Shown here one piece after another: positions 8,893-10,218 of a stretch of DNA of 10,218 bases (position 1 is the stretch's first letter; every line of letters begins with the position of its first letter). Origin of the DNA: an uncultured Peptostreptococcaceae bacterium. GTDB lineage: Bacteria > Bacillota > Clostridia > Tissierellales > Peptoniphilaceae. Position numbers and translations under genes: made by a program. Location: assembly GCA_945910665.1 (NCBI GenBank), contig CAMDZK010000023.1, forward strand, positions 1 to 10,218. The letters run 5' to 3'. The notes beneath the pieces were generated by a model. It did not search any database, was not told where the DNA came from, and saw nothing but the letters and a program-made list of their open reading frames with translations.

Positions 8893-9240
8893 CTACAATA
8901 CGAAGATGATCAAGATTGCTACGATAAGTGCATAAATAACGACGGTTTCAATAAATACAATCCCTAACATAAATAAGGATCTAATTTTACTTTCCGCTTC
9001 CGGTTGACGGGCAATTGCATCGACGGCTTTTGCAATAGCTAAACCAATGGCAATCGCACCAGCAATCCCTGTAAGGGCAATTGCAATCCCCGCTCCGAGA
9101 GATTTCCCAAAGACAATTTCACTTTGTGCCTCTGCCGCAGCAGCATTTGCCGCATCCGCTGCGAAGGCAATCTGCGAAGGCATGACAAAAAGAAGAGCAA
9201 CGCCTAAAAGAGCCAATGCAATCATAATATTTTTTTTCAT
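8893..9240 (-). CDS. atpE: Fo ATP synthase c subunit with signal-peptide-like N-terminus
   Basis: The rotor ring subunit carries ions across the membrane. With ATG 9240 (GGAGG at 9246-9250, 5-base spacing) it has 115 residues; a TTG at 9252 would add only four. The two-helix hairpin is residues about 48-73 and 87-113, joined by the conserved polar loop ARQPE (Arg78-Gln79-Pro80). The ion-binding carboxylate is Glu98 in IETVVIY. Ahead of the hairpin are about 45 extra residues: MKKN, a hydrophobic run, and AFA-AD at 25-29, which looks like a signal peptidase site, followed by an Ala-rich stretch. The helix-1 glycine motif reads A62xA64xG66xA68, Ala-rich. Thr99 and Tyr103 resemble Na+-type rings, but the Na+-ligand glutamine of helix 1 is Ile65, so coupling is more likely to protons (inference). 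Confidence 0.95.
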   Translation of the reverse strand: MKKNIMIALALLGVALLFVMPSQIAFAADAANAAAAEAQSEIVFGKSLGAGIAIALTGIAGAIAIGLAIAKAVDAIARQPEAESKIRSLFMLGIVFIETVVIYALIVAILIIFVL

Positions 9241-9252
9241 AGTTTCCTCCAA

Positions 9253-10083
9253 TTATTCAACGGCAGGTACAGCCTGCTTCGTTTTTATTTTTTTTGTATG
9301 AATTTCAGTTGATTCTCCATAGTAAATGGACGTGAGAATCGTGAGAACATACGCCTGAATCAAGGCGTGAATTAAAGTAAAGAGTACAGCCACGACGACA
9401 GGAAGTACAAAACTTAAAAAGATTTGATGGTACACGAGATCTGTGACGAGCAGTCCACTGACTAAGGCACCGAAAAGACGAAAACTCATGGAAATGGGAA
9501 GTGAAAAATCTTTGAGCGCTTTACCAGCTCCCTTAATACCATGGGTTGCGATACCACTAAACATGATGAATAGATACGATGTTACACCCATTGCAATGGC
9601 CGCGTTAATATCTGACATTGGCGCTGGCAATGTGATTGAATGTCCAAGAGTGCTAAGCCATTGCAAACCAAAGAGTTCAAAAATTGTACTTGTAAAAATG
9701 TAAATTCCCGCTGAAAAAATGTATGCTCCCAAAATCCAGTTTTTATGGGGACTATTTTCTTTTGCCATATCTACAAAGAATTTGACAATCGTTTCTAAAA
9801 CGAGTTGGAAACGACCAGGAACTCTTTTAAATTTTGGAATGACGAAAATACGAACCACAAGGGCAAAAAGTAAAATTGCACCGGTGATAAGCAGTGACGA
9901 AATGTAGGCAGGATTTACTTCCATAATGCCAAATAGAGATACCTTATTTTCTTCATGCAATACTGCATCCCGCATTGATTCCGATAAACTGAGATGGTGT
10001 TCTTGTCCAGGCAATAAGAAACTTCCAATGAAGGTAAGCGCCATCAAAACGAGAAAAACGTAGACGACTTTCTTGTTTCTCAT
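9253..10083 (-). CDS. atpB: Fo ATP synthase a subunit
   Basis: The membrane stator subunit supplies the two half-channels along which ions reach and leave the c-ring. The 276-residue protein has an N-terminal hydrophobic segment (about 6-24), an extracytoplasmic stretch (QEHHLSLSESM), and further membrane helices from about 60. The essential arginine is Arg202 in SMSFRLFGALVSG. The LPAPMSDINAAIAMG region (152-166) and the final helix HALIQAYVLTILTSIYYGES are typical of the family. ATG 10083 has AAAGGAG at 10089-10095 with 5-base spacing. It is the first visible gene of the operon; no atpI is seen between it and the right edge. The next gene, atpE, starts 12 bases after its stop. Confidence 0.96.
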   Translation of the reverse strand: MRNKKVVYVFLVLMALTFIGSFLLPGQEHHLSLSESMRDAVLHEENKVSLFGIMEVNPAYISSLLITGAILLFALVVRIFVIPKFKRVPGRFQLVLETIVKFFVDMAKENSPHKNWILGAYIFSAGIYIFTSTIFELFGLQWLSTLGHSITLPAPMSDINAAIAMGVTSYLFIMFSGIATHGIKGAGKALKDFSLPISMSFRLFGALVSGLLVTDLVYHQIFLSFVLPVVVAVLFTLIHALIQAYVLTILTSIYYGESTEIHTKKIKTKQAVPAVE

Positions 10084-10097
10084 AATTTCTCCTTTCC

Positions 10098-10172
10098 TTC
10101 ATTCGAGATAAAAATCGAGAAAATGACCAAATGTTTGGTTCATTTTCTTAGAATCTTTATCCAACGAATGAA
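10098..10172 (-). ncRNA. Long nested hairpin in the atp operon leader (possible cis-regulatory RNA)
   Basis: In the minus-strand transcript four helices nest in one long stem: TTCATTCG with CGAATGAA (10172-10165 / 10105-10098, 8 bp); GATAAAGAT with ATTTTTATC (10161-10153 / 10115-10107, 9 bp, one G-U); AGAAAATGA with TCATTTTCT (10148-10140 / 10126-10118, 9 bp); and CCAA with TTGG (10138-10135 / 10130-10127) closing an ACAT loop. This gives about 30 pairs in 75 bases with only small internal loops. The outer 3' arm ends 2 bases before AAAGGAG, so folding could affect translation of atpB. I recognise no known riboswitch or leader family. A terminator or protein site are alternatives. Confidence 0.6.
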
Positions 10173-10206
10173 AAATTTGTCTTTATAAATGGGTCAGACA
10201 AATCTT
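10172..10206 (-). terminator. AT-rich hairpin followed by a T run (terminator or attenuator candidate)
   Basis: AAGATTTGTCT (10206-10196) pairs with AGACAAATTTT (10182-10172) in 11 bp with one G-U pair around a 13-base loop. The 3' arm ends in five T residues. It could be the terminator of a gene beyond the right edge, or the first hairpin of the atp leader. It overlaps the expected transcription start from the -10 at 10207-10212, which would trim its 5' arm, favouring the first reading. Confidence 0.4.
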
Positions 10207-10212
10207 ATTATA
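10207..10212 (-). promoter_or_regulatory. Candidate -10 element for the atp operon
   Basis: A perfect TATAAT on the minus strand within GGTATATAATAAG. The matching -35 would lie beyond the right edge and cannot be checked. Transcription would begin near 10200, giving a leader of roughly 117 bases before atpB. AT-rich intergenic DNA can produce such hexamers by chance. Confidence 0.45.
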
Positions 10213-10218
10213 TACCTA

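Noticed and set aside
9241-9252. TTG start for atpE at 9252.
   Set aside because: The TTG lies in the ribosome binding site itself; ATG 9240 is correctly spaced from GGAGG.

Overview
The window looks like part of a low-GC, Gram-positive-type genome. The evidence is strong AGGAGG-type ribosome binding sites, the atp gene order, a short epsilon subunit carrying an IDxxRA motif, and an NrdR-type operator. I infer Bacillota, possibly near the Erysipelotrichia, but the sequence alone cannot place it further. All supported genes are on the minus strand, so transcription runs from the right end to the left end.

Right to left, positions 10218-10084 hold the 5' leader of an F-type ATP synthase operon: a TATAAT -10 element near the edge, one smaller hairpin, and one unusually long nested hairpin ending just before the atpB ribosome binding site. 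The operon then runs atpB (a), atpE (c), atpF (b), atpA (alpha), atpG (gamma), atpD (beta) and atpC (epsilon). Genes are separated by 6-12 bases or overlap. It ends in a terminator whose upstream arm includes the atpC stop codon. A class Ia-type ribonucleotide reductase pair, nrdA-nrdB, follows behind a near-perfect NrdR box, a weaker second box and a terminator after nrdB. At the left edge is the start of an ABC transporter ATPase gene with its own likely promoter.

The main surprise is in the ATP synthase. There is no separate delta (atpH) gene between atpF and atpA; those two genes overlap by 8 bases. Instead, alpha carries an extra N-terminal segment of about 77 residues that resembles the C-terminal, b-binding domain of delta/OSCP, followed by the complete alpha N-terminal helix and a normal alpha core. 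The N-terminal helical domain of delta, which usually docks on alpha, is absent from the locus. Alpha is present three times per F1, so this architecture would supply three delta C-terminal domains instead of one, with consequences for the peripheral stalk. The c subunit is also notable for a signal-peptide-like N-terminus and an Ala-rich version of the usual glycine motif.

Together the genes cover energy conversion (ATP synthase) and deoxynucleotide supply (ribonucleotide reductase), as two separately terminated transcription units.
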